Shown here: positions 8,778 through 16,267 of the stretch, piece after piece
How positions within the stretch are numbered: position 1 is the stretch's first letter
Layout: each line of letters begins with the position of its first letter
Assembly: GCA_016219595.1 (NCBI GenBank)
Contig: JACRLY010000057.1
Coordinates: 55,337-91,938 of the forward strand
DNA: 36,602 bases
Direction: 5' to 3'
DNA from: Ignavibacteriota bacterium
GTDB taxonomy: Bacteria; Bacteroidota; Ignavibacteria; Kapaibacteriales; UBA2268
Notes under the pieces: generated by a model
Told to the model about the DNA's origin: nothing
Databases searched by the model: none
What the model saw: the letters and a program-made list of their open reading frames with translations, nothing else
Made by a program: the position numbers and the translations under genes

Positions 8778-10055
8778 ATGATTCGACTAAAATTCGATAA
8801 AGTAACAAGTTATAATAAAAGAATTTATTTTATTCTACCTGAAGATACTGAGAATAGTAATACTAATAAGTTATATATAAATGAGTTATCAAATTGTTTT
8901 GACACAATTAAAAAAATCCTAAATGACAATTCTACAAATCTAAAAATATTAAAAATGACTATATTCCTTAATTGTGAAAACAATTATGACTTTAAAAAGA
9001 AAAAGGAGGATATATCAGATTTTATTAGAGCAAAAGAAGATTTTTCATTTTTACCAATAATATTAGTTGCCCAGCCACCTGTAAATAATAAAAATATTGC
9101 TATTGAAATTTTAGTTATAAATAAACAATCTGAAGAAATTGGAATTGAATATAAGTACGAGGGAACTTTATCATATTCAAAATTGACATCAGGTGATAAT
9201 TTTGAAATATATGGTGCTATTTCAGGTCGCGTAAATACAAATGAAAATACAGATAGTAATTTATCAGTTTATCAAAAAGCAAAGGAATGCTTTCGTATTA
9301 TTAAAAATATATTGCAAGTGAATAATCTTAAAATTGATAACATAGTTAGGCAATGGGGTTATATAGGAAGAATTACAGACTATAATTTTATCAATAGTAA
9401 CGAAAACTCTTCAAAAATCGAAAATTACCAATTGTTCAATATGGCGAGAGCTGAGTGTTATAATGAATATAATTGGAAATATGGTTACCCTTCTGCAACC
9501 GGAATCGGAGAGAATGTTAATGATTGTTCAATTGAATTCATAGCAATTAATGAATCGCCGGAAATCCTGATTATTCCTTTACACAATCCCAAGCAATCGG
9601 ATGCACACAAATATGAAGGCAAACAATTTAATAGCGAAATTCAAATTGAAACCCAATGCGAACCGGATACTCCAAAATTTGAAAGAGGAAAAATTGTAAT
9701 CTCAGGTAAATCTTTTGATTTATATGTTTCTGGTACTGCAGCAATCCTCGGAGAAAAATCAATTGGCGGGGATATGGTTGAACAAACAAAAATTACAATT
9801 GAAAATATTTTGAGACTTTGTTCAAAAAAGAATTTATTAGAACATGGAATAGATATAAAAAATGAATTACCTGAATTTTCTGCTGTCAGAGTTTATATTA
9901 AAAATCCTGAAGATTATTCTTTAGTGGAACCTCTATGCCATGATTTATTTGGCGAAACACCAATTTTGTTTGTGTTAGCCGATGTATGCCGTCAGGAACT
10001 ATTAATTGAAATTGAAGCATATCTAAATTGTAGTATAGATGTAATTAAGGATTAA
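8778..10055 (+). CDS. Chorismatase-like protein (FkbO/Hyg5/XanB2 family, Rid fold)
   Basis: The 425-residue protein looks like two Rid (YjgF)-type halves. The first has AQPP (98-101), IYGAISGRV and a QKAKECFRIIKNIL helix. The second has FDLYVSGTAAILGE (313-326), GGDMVEQTKITIENIL, and the end ADVCRQELLIEIEA (401-414). Between them lie RQWGYIGRI, ENYQLFNMARAECY and YPSATGIG, which recall the middle of FkbO and Hyg5. These enzymes hydrolyse or rearrange chorismate to dihydroxycyclohexadienoate or hydroxybenzoates. Cys404 and Glu411 have the spacing I recall for Cys327 and Glu334 of Hyg5. At 425 residues it is longer than FkbO/Hyg5 (about 345) at the N-terminus. Its position directly ahead of a full chorismate pathway strongly supports a chorismate substrate; the product is inferred only. 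Confidence 0.72.
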   Translation: MIRLKFDKVTSYNKRIYFILPEDTENSNTNKLYINELSNCFDTIKKILNDNSTNLKILKMTIFLNCENNYDFKKKKEDISDFIRAKEDFSFLPIILVAQPPVNNKNIAIEILVINKQSEEIGIEYKYEGTLSYSKLTSGDNFEIYGAISGRVNTNENTDSNLSVYQKAKECFRIIKNILQVNNLKIDNIVRQWGYIGRITDYNFINSNENSSKIENYQLFNMARAECYNEYNWKYGYPSATGIGENVNDCSIEFIAINESPEILIIPLHNPKQSDAHKYEGKQFNSEIQIETQCEPDTPKFERGKIVISGKSFDLYVSGTAAILGEKSIGGDMVEQTKITIENILRLCSKKNLLEHGIDIKNELPEFSAVRVYIKNPEDYSLVEPLCHDLFGETPILFVLADVCRQELLIEIEAYLNCSIDVIKD

Positions 10056-10122
10056 TTGTATAAGTTAATAATAAAAGTTTTAATTTTGTAAGTTGAAGAT
10101 AAAAGAATCTTACTGAATAGTA

Positions 10123-10917
10123 ATGAAAGAAAACAATAATAATGAAATATATAACCGGTTTAAATCACGTAAGGTGATTATTGCAGGACCCTGTGCCGTT
10201 GAAGATGAAAAACAAATTAACAGGTTAGCCCTAAAAATGAAAGAACTCGGAATTGAGTATTTCCGTGCCGGTGCTTTTAAACCCAGAACTTCTCCAAAAA
10301 CATTCCAGGGTTTGGGAATAGAGGGCTTAAGTCTTATAAAAAAAGCTGCGTCAGATAATGGATTGTTAGTTGTTTCTGAAATAATGGATAACGGGGAATT
10401 GGAAAACTGTTACGACTTGATTGATATAATTCAAATTGGAAGCAGAAGTATGGCATCCTATGGTTTTCTGAAACAAATAGGAAGAGCAACCTCAAAAGAC
10501 AAAAAACCTGTACTTCTGAAAAGAGGGTTCAACGCAACATTGCAGGAATTGCTTTTTGCTTCCGAATATATCACTAATGAAGGTAATCCTAACGTTATTC
10601 TTTGTTTAAGGGGTATCAGGACTTTCGAACAGATTGACTCTGTTTTAAGATTTACTCCTGACCTTGCATCTATACTGGAATTAAAAGAAAAAACAGATTT
10701 CCCTGTTTTATTCGACCCTTCACATTCTTCAGGTGATTCCAGGTATGTGGAAAGATTAGCAAAAGCCGCATTGATTCTTGGTTGTGATGGATTATTAGTA
10801 GAAGTTCATGACGAACCGGAAAATGCATTAAGTGACGGGATGCAGGCGATTAAACCTGATGTGTTGAAGAATATAATTGAATTCAGAAATTCTATAAATA
10901 ATCCATTTCAGAATTAG
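10123..10917 (+). CDS. aroF: 3-deoxy-7-phosphoheptulonate (DAHP) synthase, type I-beta
   Basis: This enzyme condenses phosphoenolpyruvate and erythrose 4-phosphate, the first step to chorismate. The 264-residue chain is the bare barrel of the I-beta (KDO8P-synthase-like) class. It has IIAGPCAVE (19-27, with metal ligand Cys24), RAGAFKPRTSP (48-58), QIGSRSMA, LLKRGF and DPSHSSGDSRYV. It has neither an N-terminal ferredoxin-like domain nor a chorismate mutase domain, so direct feedback control by Tyr or Phe is not evident. The gene lies 67 bp after the chorismatase-like gene and 21 bp before aroB. Confidence 0.95.
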   Translation: MKENNNNEIYNRFKSRKVIIAGPCAVEDEKQINRLALKMKELGIEYFRAGAFKPRTSPKTFQGLGIEGLSLIKKAASDNGLLVVSEIMDNGELENCYDLIDIIQIGSRSMASYGFLKQIGRATSKDKKPVLLKRGFNATLQELLFASEYITNEGNPNVILCLRGIRTFEQIDSVLRFTPDLASILELKEKTDFPVLFDPSHSSGDSRYVERLAKAALILGCDGLLVEVHDEPENALSDGMQAIKPDVLKNIIEFRNSINNPFQN

Positions 10918-10941
10918 TACTAGAATTGCAGGGAGTGAATG

Positions 10942-11982
10942 ATGGAAAAAATCACACTTAAAACTGCAACTGCTGCAACAAACATATTTGTTGATGTGCC
11001 TTTCAACGATTTTAATAAAAATGAATTCCTTAATTTATCAAACAGTGAAAATTATAATAAAATAATTATTATTACCGATTCGAATGTCCGAAAATTCTAT
11101 GAGAAGTTAATTTCTGAATATCAGATAATTGAATTAGAACCCGGTGAACAAAGCAAAACGTTAGAAACAACCGAGTTAATTTATCATCAATTACTTGATT
11201 TTAATGTTGACCGCCATAGCTTAATTGTCGGATTCGGTGGTGGGGTTATATGTGATATTACAGGATTTGTTGCATCAACATTTCATAGAGGTGTGCGTTT
11301 CGGATTTATCTCATCAACATTATTGGCTCAAGTTGATGCATCAATAGGCGGGAAAAACGGAGTGAATTACCTCGGCTATAAAAATATTATTGGTACAATT
11401 ACTCAACCTGATTTTGTAATCTGTGATTCATCACTACTTGACACCCTCCCGGATAAAGAGTATATAAACGGATTAGCTGAAATTATTAAATCATCCCTTG
11501 CCGGCAATCCTGATTTATTTAAATTTTTAGAAAATAATTATGTTCCAATAATTAATAGGGACATTACAAAGCTTAACAAAATAATAACTGACACTATAAG
11601 TTTTAAAGTATCAATTGTTGAGCAGGATGAAAAGGACATTGGAGTAAGGAATATTCTCAATCTTGGTCATACTTTTGCTCATGCTCTTGAAAGTAAATCA
11701 GGTCTTTCTCATGGGGAAGCTGTTTCTATTGGTTTATGCAAATCTGCAGAGTTATCTGTAAAAATGGGTTTTCTTAAACAATCTGAATTTGATAGAATTA
11801 AATCATTATTGAAAAAATTCATGCTCCCAATAGAACTCAAATTCAGCATTGAAGAGCTTTTACCTGCAATTGAAAAGGATAAAAAAAGAAATAATAATTT
11901 TATAAATTATATTTTGTTGAATGAGATTGGTAAACCGGTAATTCATGGATTTAAATTTGATGATTTAAAGGAATTATTTTAG
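10942..11982 (+). CDS. aroB: 3-dehydroquinate synthase
   Basis: It converts DAHP to 3-dehydroquinate with NAD and a metal. Residues are numbered from the first of two adjacent ATGs (10939). GFGGGVICDITGF (98-110) binds NAD. Glu181, His244 (NLGHTFAHALE) and His258 (LSHGEA) are the expected zinc ligands. DASIGGKNGVN and GYKNIIG bind substrate. GGGAG at 10931-10935 is three bases from the first ATG but six from the second, so 10942 is preferred; 10939 would add one Met. The chain of about 346 residues is normal for the family. It follows aroF by about 24 bp and precedes aroD by 5 bp, so the three are clearly cotranscribed. Confidence 0.95.
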   Translation: MEKITLKTATAATNIFVDVPFNDFNKNEFLNLSNSENYNKIIIITDSNVRKFYEKLISEYQIIELEPGEQSKTLETTELIYHQLLDFNVDRHSLIVGFGGGVICDITGFVASTFHRGVRFGFISSTLLAQVDASIGGKNGVNYLGYKNIIGTITQPDFVICDSSLLDTLPDKEYINGLAEIIKSSLAGNPDLFKFLENNYVPIINRDITKLNKIITDTISFKVSIVEQDEKDIGVRNILNLGHTFAHALESKSGLSHGEAVSIGLCKSAELSVKMGFLKQSEFDRIKSLLKKFMLPIELKFSIEELLPAIEKDKKRNNNFINYILLNEIGKPVIHGFKFDDLKELF

Positions 11983-11987
11983 CAATC

Positions 11988-12629
11988 ATGGAAAAATTAT
12001 GCGTATCCATATTTGCCGTCGACTTCGATTTTTGCATAAAAGTTGTAAAGAAATATAAATTTGTTGAGCTAAGACTCGATGAAGGTAAACTTACTGAAAC
12101 ACAAATCGGTAAAATAATTACTTCAGGAAATAAAATAATAACTGCTTGCAGAAGTGGATTTATTTCCAATCCTGAAAGGTTTGGTATCCTTCAATCTGCA
12201 ATAACAAACGGGACAACCTTTATCGACATTGAACACGATTTTCCTTCTAAGTATAAAAATAAATTAATTAAGTCAGCAAATGATTCTGGGACAAATATTA
12301 TTCTTTCCTACCACAATTTTGAATTCACCCCGGATTATATGGAATTATCAAGAATTGGAAATTTATTATCTAAGGAAGCAGACATTATTAAGATAGTTTG
12401 TCAAATAAATAAGCGAAAAGACATGCAGAATATATTCAGATTGTATAAGGATTTTGAACCCGGTAAACTGATTACATTCGGTCTTGGTTATGAAGGTAAG
12501 GTTACGAGATTTTCATCATTATTAATGGGCTCACCATTCACTTATGTTTCAATTAAGAAAGGAATGGAAACATCCGAAGGACAATATGATTATAAGGAGA
12601 TGACTGAGATTCTGAATAAATTAAAATAA
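11988..12629 (+). CDS. aroD: 3-dehydroquinate dehydratase, type I
   Basis: It dehydrates 3-dehydroquinate through a Schiff base. The expected residues are visible: Glu27 (VELRLD), His109 in SYHNFEFTP, Lys135 in IIKIVCQ, and a C-terminal SIKKGMETSEGQYDY in the place of the usual Ser/Gln loop. At 213 residues it is at the short end of the type I family (about 220-250). It starts five bases after aroB. Its stop codon lies within the left arm of a small hairpin (TTAAAATAA/TTATTTTAA, 12621-12642), which is too AT-rich to be a strong terminator, so read-through into the next genes is likely. Confidence 0.92.
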   Translation: MEKLCVSIFAVDFDFCIKVVKKYKFVELRLDEGKLTETQIGKIITSGNKIITACRSGFISNPERFGILQSAITNGTTFIDIEHDFPSKYKNKLIKSANDSGTNIILSYHNFEFTPDYMELSRIGNLLSKEADIIKIVCQINKRKDMQNIFRLYKDFEPGKLITFGLGYEGKVTRFSSLLMGSPFTYVSIKKGMETSEGQYDYKEMTEILNKLK

Positions 12630-12672
12630 CTTATTATTTTAATGATAAAATTAATTAATTTTGAATCGTCCT

Positions 12673-12690
12673 ATTAATAGTATTATTAAT
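12673..12690. promoter_or_regulatory. Imperfect palindrome upstream of the toxin-antitoxin pair
   Basis: ATTAATAGT and ATTATTAAT form an 18-base inverted repeat with one mismatch, 23 bases before the antitoxin ATG. Antitoxins of this type usually bind such sites to repress their own operon. The assignment as operator is an inference from position and symmetry. Confidence 0.35.
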
Positions 12691-12713
12691 CATACTGTAT
12701 AAGGTACTATAAA

Positions 12714-12965
12714 ATGCTCGAAATAACTGCTAATGAAATAAAAACAAAAGGAATTTCATCACTCGATATTATTAATGATGATGGAGACGATGCTGTAATT
12801 ACCGTTAAAGGTAAAAAGAAATATGTTGTAATTCCAATTGAAAAATATAGTAAAATAAGAGAGCTTGAACTTGAGTTAGCAGTTAAAGAAGTGAAGGATG
12901 ATATAGCATCAGGGAGGTTTTATTCAAGTGTAAAAAAGCATTTAAAGAAAGTTGCAAATGTATAA
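12714..12965 (+). CDS. Phd/YefM-type antitoxin
   Basis: The 83-residue protein has the antitoxin layout: MLEITANEIKTKGISSLD at the N-terminus (DNA-binding fold), then DDAVITVKGKKKYVVIPIEKY, which is the typical strand-turn-strand ending in IPIEKYSKI, and a charged helical C-terminal tail that would wrap the toxin. It overlaps the next gene by 8 bases, the usual coupling in type II modules. The module lies between aroD and aroE-aroK on the same strand, so it may be transcribed both from its own promoter and with the aromatic genes. Confidence 0.87.
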   Translation: MLEITANEIKTKGISSLDIINDDGDDAVITVKGKKKYVVIPIEKYSKIRELELELAVKEVKDDIASGRFYSSVKKHLKKVANV

Positions 12966-13230
12966 AATAGTTTTTACAGAAAGCTATGACAAAAGAGCAA
13001 GGAGATTTCTTAAGCAACATCCCGATTTAAGAAAACAATATGAAAAAACACTTGAATTACTTGAATCAAATCCTTTTCACCCTTCTTTAAAACTGCATCC
13101 GTTGAAAGGTAGATTGAGGGAATTGCATTCGGTATATATAAATTTAGTCTATAGAATTGTTATTGAATTTATTATACAAGATGATAAGATTATTCCAATT
13201 GACATAGGAAGTCATGATGAAGAATATTAA
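12958..13230 (+). CDS. RelE/ParE-superfamily toxin
   Basis: The small basic protein (90 residues from the ATG at 12958) has the RelE/YafQ-like pattern MYKIVFTESYDKRARRFL, then LKLHPLKGRLRELHSVYI, and ends in strands LVYRIVIEF and KIIPIDIGSHDEEY. A TTG at 12952 would add two residues, but ATG fits the usual overlap with the antitoxin. RelE-type toxins cleave mRNA at the ribosome, while ParE-type toxins poison gyrase. The HxLKGxxxxLHSxYI block favours the YafQ/RelE side. The last 14-17 bases overlap the aroE-aroK start, an unusual coupling of a toxin to a core metabolic gene. Confidence 0.87.
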   Translation: MYKIVFTESYDKRARRFLKQHPDLRKQYEKTLELLESNPFHPSLKLHPLKGRLRELHSVYINLVYRIVIEFIIQDDKIIPIDIGSHDEEY

Positions 13231-14536
13231 TGATTATAACATTTATGCCGTTTGCGGCAGTCCTATTCTGCATAGTAAAAGCCCGTTAATTTATAATGAG
13301 CTTTTCAATTATTTACAATACCCTGCATTTTACACCAGGATTGCTTCTGACAATCCCAAAGAGATTTTAGCAATTGCCTCTGAATTAAATATATCAGGTT
13401 TGAATATTACAGCCCCTTTTAAAGAAGAAATATTTAAAATGTTACATGATTGTGATGACTACTCAAAAGAAATAGAAGCTATAAATACAGTGACATTTAA
13501 TGCCAAACAAAATTATGGATTCAATACTGATGTAATTGGAGTTATTGAAACAATAAAACAGAATAAGCTCGACCTTAATAATAAAGAATGTATGATTGTC
13601 GGCTACGGAAATGCCGCTAAGGCTGCGGTATTTGGGATTAAAAAGGAATGGGAAAATGCAAATGTATTTATAATCGGAAGGAGCAAAAAGAAAATCGATG
13701 AATTTTCAAATAAATTTAATTGTAATATTTATAATAGTAAAGATAATATAAATCCTTACCTGATTATATCAACAATTCCCAGGAATGCATATTATGATAT
13801 TAATAAATTTCTTTTAAACTGTGAGTATTTCATGGATGCAGCTTATCCGGATTCCATGATGTCCGGAGTGGCGGGAAAATACAAATGTGAAATAATTCCC
13901 GGTGAGGAATGGCTAATTAATCAAGCTTTGGCTGCATTCAGGATTTTTACGGGTAAAGAGATTCTCCCATCATATCAAAAAGTTTTAACAGAAGAGATTC
14001 TTCTCTCTGGTCAGAATGACAAGAAGGAAAATAAAAGGAATATTTTTTTAACCGGATTTTCAGGTTCAGGCAAAACTTCTATTGGGAAATTACTATCTGA
14101 AAAGCTTGGCTACCTATATTTTGATACGGATAAATTAATTGAAGAAAGAGAAAATAAGAGTATAAATAACATCTTCAGCAATTTTGGAGAAGAATATTTT
14201 AGAAATGTCGAAAAAGAGGTTTTAAATAAAATCAGTCATATTAAAAATTCGGTAATTTCCTGTGGGGGTGGCACTCTTCTCAGTAATGAAGCTATTAATT
14301 TAACTAAAAATAAAGGCAATATTATTTGGCTACATGCAACATTAAAAGATTGTTTAAAAAGATTAAATGTTTTTGATAAACCAATGCTGAAGATGAAAAG
14401 TGAATTGGAAATAGAAAATTTATACAATAATAGAAAATATCTTTATTGTAAATCTTCGGATTTGCTCGTTTCTAATTCTGATGAGATATCGAAAACAGTC
14501 GGAATTATTGAGAATGAATTAAATTTGAATAAATAA
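13217..14536 (+). CDS. aroE-aroK: Shikimate dehydrogenase-shikimate kinase fusion
   Basis: One chain carries pathway steps four and five. Residues are numbered from the upstream ATG at 13214. Residues 8-265 are shikimate dehydrogenase: HSKSP (20-24), NITAPFK with catalytic Lys70, FNTD with Asp106, and nucleotide loop GYGNAAKAA (130-138). After a short charged linker (NDKKENKRN), residues 276-440 are shikimate kinase: Walker A GFSGSGKT (281-288), FDTD (303-306), Arg330, CGGGT (350-354), and an NNRKYLY segment with Arg407. In the lid, DKPML replaces the common RPLL, so Lys389 stands where an Arg is usual. AGGAAG at 13206-13211 is best spaced from the ATG at 13217; ATG 13214 is the alternative. 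The start lies inside the end of the toxin gene. Confidence 0.93.
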   Translation: MKNINDYNIYAVCGSPILHSKSPLIYNELFNYLQYPAFYTRIASDNPKEILAIASELNISGLNITAPFKEEIFKMLHDCDDYSKEIEAINTVTFNAKQNYGFNTDVIGVIETIKQNKLDLNNKECMIVGYGNAAKAAVFGIKKEWENANVFIIGRSKKKIDEFSNKFNCNIYNSKDNINPYLIISTIPRNAYYDINKFLLNCEYFMDAAYPDSMMSGVAGKYKCEIIPGEEWLINQALAAFRIFTGKEILPSYQKVLTEEILLSGQNDKKENKRNIFLTGFSGSGKTSIGKLLSEKLGYLYFDTDKLIEERENKSINNIFSNFGEEYFRNVEKEVLNKISHIKNSVISCGGGTLLSNEAINLTKNKGNIIWLHATLKDCLKRLNVFDKPMLKMKSELEIENLYNNRKYLYCKSSDLLVSNSDEISKTVGIIENELNLNK

Positions 14537-14575
14537 TAAATAATAGCATATTAGCAGCAAAACATAAATTAATTA

Positions 14576-15826
14576 ATGGATAAAATTATTAAAAATAACA
14601 GCGTAAAAGGACACATTGTCGCTCCTCCGTCTAAAAGCCTGACAATTAGAGCTGTTGCGGCATCTTCCTTGTGTTTGTCTGAATCTGTTATTTATAACTA
14701 TTCAAAATGTAATGATGCTATTGCAGCAATTGATATTATTAAAGAAATCGGTAGCACAGTAAATTATAATGATAACAATTTATTTATTAGAGGGGGGATA
14801 CCATCTTCTGATTTAGTATTAAATTGCAGGGAATCTGCTTTTTGCCTGAGATTATTTTCAATTATTACCTCACTATATGATAAACAAATTGAGTTGATTG
14901 CTGAAAATTCACTTCGTAATAGGAAAACTGAAAATATCGAAGATATTCTAAAATTTAATGGTGTTAAATGCAAAACAAATAACAGCTATCCGCCAATATA
15001 TATTAAAGGACCTATAAAAGGTGGGAAATTTATACTTGATTGTTCACAAAGTTCTCAAATTTTAAGCGGCTTATTATTCACTCTTCCACTTGCAGAATCC
15101 GATTCTACAATCGAAGTAACTAATTTGAAAAGCAAGCCCTATATAGATATGACACTGGATATTTTTTTTAAATTCGGAATTGATATTCAGAATTATAATT
15201 ATGAATTATTTAAAATCAAATGTGGACAAAATTATAAACCTGCTGATATTAAGATTGAAGGAGACTGGAGTTGTTCATCTAATTTTCTCGTTGCAGGTGC
15301 AATTAATGGTGAAATTGAAATTGGAAACCTAAATATTAATTCTATGCAAGGTGATAAAGTAATTATTGATTTATTATCCTCTATTGGTGTTGAAGTTAAA
15401 CAGTTAGATAATTCAATAAAAGTTCTTCCATATAATTTAATGCCATTTAATTTTGATGCTGGAGATTGTCCCGACCTGGTTCCTATTCTTACTGTATTGG
15501 GTTGTTTCTGCGATGGGGAATCATTCATTTCTGATGTTTCGAGACTTGCTGGAAAAGAATCATCCAGAGCCGAGACGATTGCAAATGAGCTTAATTCAAT
15601 AGGAGCAAAAATCAAGTTAGAAGAGAATTGCTTGAGAATTGAAAAAACCAAACTTCTTGGAGGCAGAGTTAATTCTCATGGAGACCATAGAATAGCTATG
15701 GCTCTTGCTATTGCGGGTTTATCGGCATCCGAACCTTTAACTATTAAGAATGCAGAATGTGTGAGTAAATCATATCCTCTTTTTTGGGAAGATTTTGATA
15801 ATATTGTAGAAAATTCTGAATTCTGA
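14576..15826 (+). CDS. aroA: 3-phosphoshikimate 1-carboxyvinyltransferase (EPSP synthase)
   Basis: It joins shikimate 3-phosphate and phosphoenolpyruvate. The 416-residue chain has APPSKSLTIRA with Lys20, Ser21 and Arg25, DAGDCPDLVPIL, GKESSRAETIANEL and NSHGDHRIAMALAIAG. The PEP-site loop reads CRESAFCLRLF (84-94) instead of GNAGTAMRP. Aligning Arg92 with E. coli Arg100 puts Ala88 at the position of Gly96, the residue that decides glyphosate sensitivity. The last codons (Asn-Ser-Glu-Phe-stop) lie in an ATTCTGAATTCTGAAT repeat, so the extreme C-terminus may have been altered by that repeat. It follows aroE-aroK by 39 bp. Confidence 0.95.
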   Translation: MDKIIKNNSVKGHIVAPPSKSLTIRAVAASSLCLSESVIYNYSKCNDAIAAIDIIKEIGSTVNYNDNNLFIRGGIPSSDLVLNCRESAFCLRLFSIITSLYDKQIELIAENSLRNRKTENIEDILKFNGVKCKTNNSYPPIYIKGPIKGGKFILDCSQSSQILSGLLFTLPLAESDSTIEVTNLKSKPYIDMTLDIFFKFGIDIQNYNYELFKIKCGQNYKPADIKIEGDWSCSSNFLVAGAINGEIEIGNLNINSMQGDKVIIDLLSSIGVEVKQLDNSIKVLPYNLMPFNFDAGDCPDLVPILTVLGCFCDGESFISDVSRLAGKESSRAETIANELNSIGAKIKLEENCLRIEKTKLLGGRVNSHGDHRIAMALAIAGLSASEPLTIKNAECVSKSYPLFWEDFDNIVENSEF

Positions 15827-15828
15827 AT
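15811..15828. repeat. ATTCTGAATT repeat at the end of aroA
   Basis: AAATTCTGAATTCTGAAT contains two overlapping ATTCTGAAT units. It is in inverted orientation to the ATTCAGCATTCAGA tandem repeat after the four-helix-bundle gene, so the two bracket that gene. Confidence 0.55.
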
Positions 15829-15861
15829 TAATTTATTGAATAATAAATTTTAAAGTAGAAT

Positions 15862-16224
15862 ATGAAAAAAGAAAATGTTATAGTTGAGAAACCTTATAAC
15901 TTTGCTGTTAGAATTATCAATCTTTACAAATATTTGGTTGATAATAAGAAAGAATTTGTAATTTCTAAGCAATTATTGAGAAGTGGAACTTCGATAGGTG
16001 CTAATATTAATGAAGCCCAGTCAGCAGTTTCTAAAATGGATTTTATTAATAAACTTGGTATCTCAGCAAAAGAAGCCAGAGAAACTGATTATTGGCTTAA
16101 TTTATTGAAAAGTACAAACTTCATAGACAAAAAATCTTTTAATTCTATTCATAAAGATTGTAGTGAAATTTTAGTTATTATTAATAGTATTATTTTGACG
16201 TCAAAGAAAAAAAATGAAAAATAA
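15862..16224 (+). CDS. Four-helix-bundle protein (S23/23S rRNA IVP family)
   Basis: The 120-residue helical protein has the family hallmarks LLRSGTSIGANINEAQSA and a KLGISAKEARETDYWLNLL helix, with length and order typical of the S23 family. Members form pentameric bundles; many are encoded within 23S rRNA intervening sequences, others stand alone, and the related Avd protein serves diversity-generating retroelements. There is no rRNA or reverse transcriptase here, so this is a stand-alone copy. It sits between aroA and aroC and is bracketed by inverted ATTCAGAATT-like repeats. This suggests that gene and repeats arrived together. The function is not known. Confidence 0.87.
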   Translation: MKKENVIVEKPYNFAVRIINLYKYLVDNKKEFVISKQLLRSGTSIGANINEAQSAVSKMDFINKLGISAKEARETDYWLNLLKSTNFIDKKSFNSIHKDCSEILVIINSIILTSKKKNEK

Positions 16225-16252
16225 ATTCAGCATTCAGAATTCAGCATTCAGA
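16225..16252. repeat. Two tandem copies of ATTCAGCATTCAGA
   Basis: A 14-base unit occurs twice with no spacer, immediately after the stop codon of the four-helix-bundle gene and just before the ribosome site of aroC (GAGGAAAG, 16257-16264). It is partly complementary to the repeat at the end of aroA. Confidence 0.8.
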
Positions 16253-16267
16253 ATTTAGAGGAAAGTT

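Noticed and set aside
15862-16224. Avd of a diversity-generating retroelement
   Set aside because: No reverse transcriptase or template/variable repeat pair is present; the protein fits stand-alone S23-type bundles.
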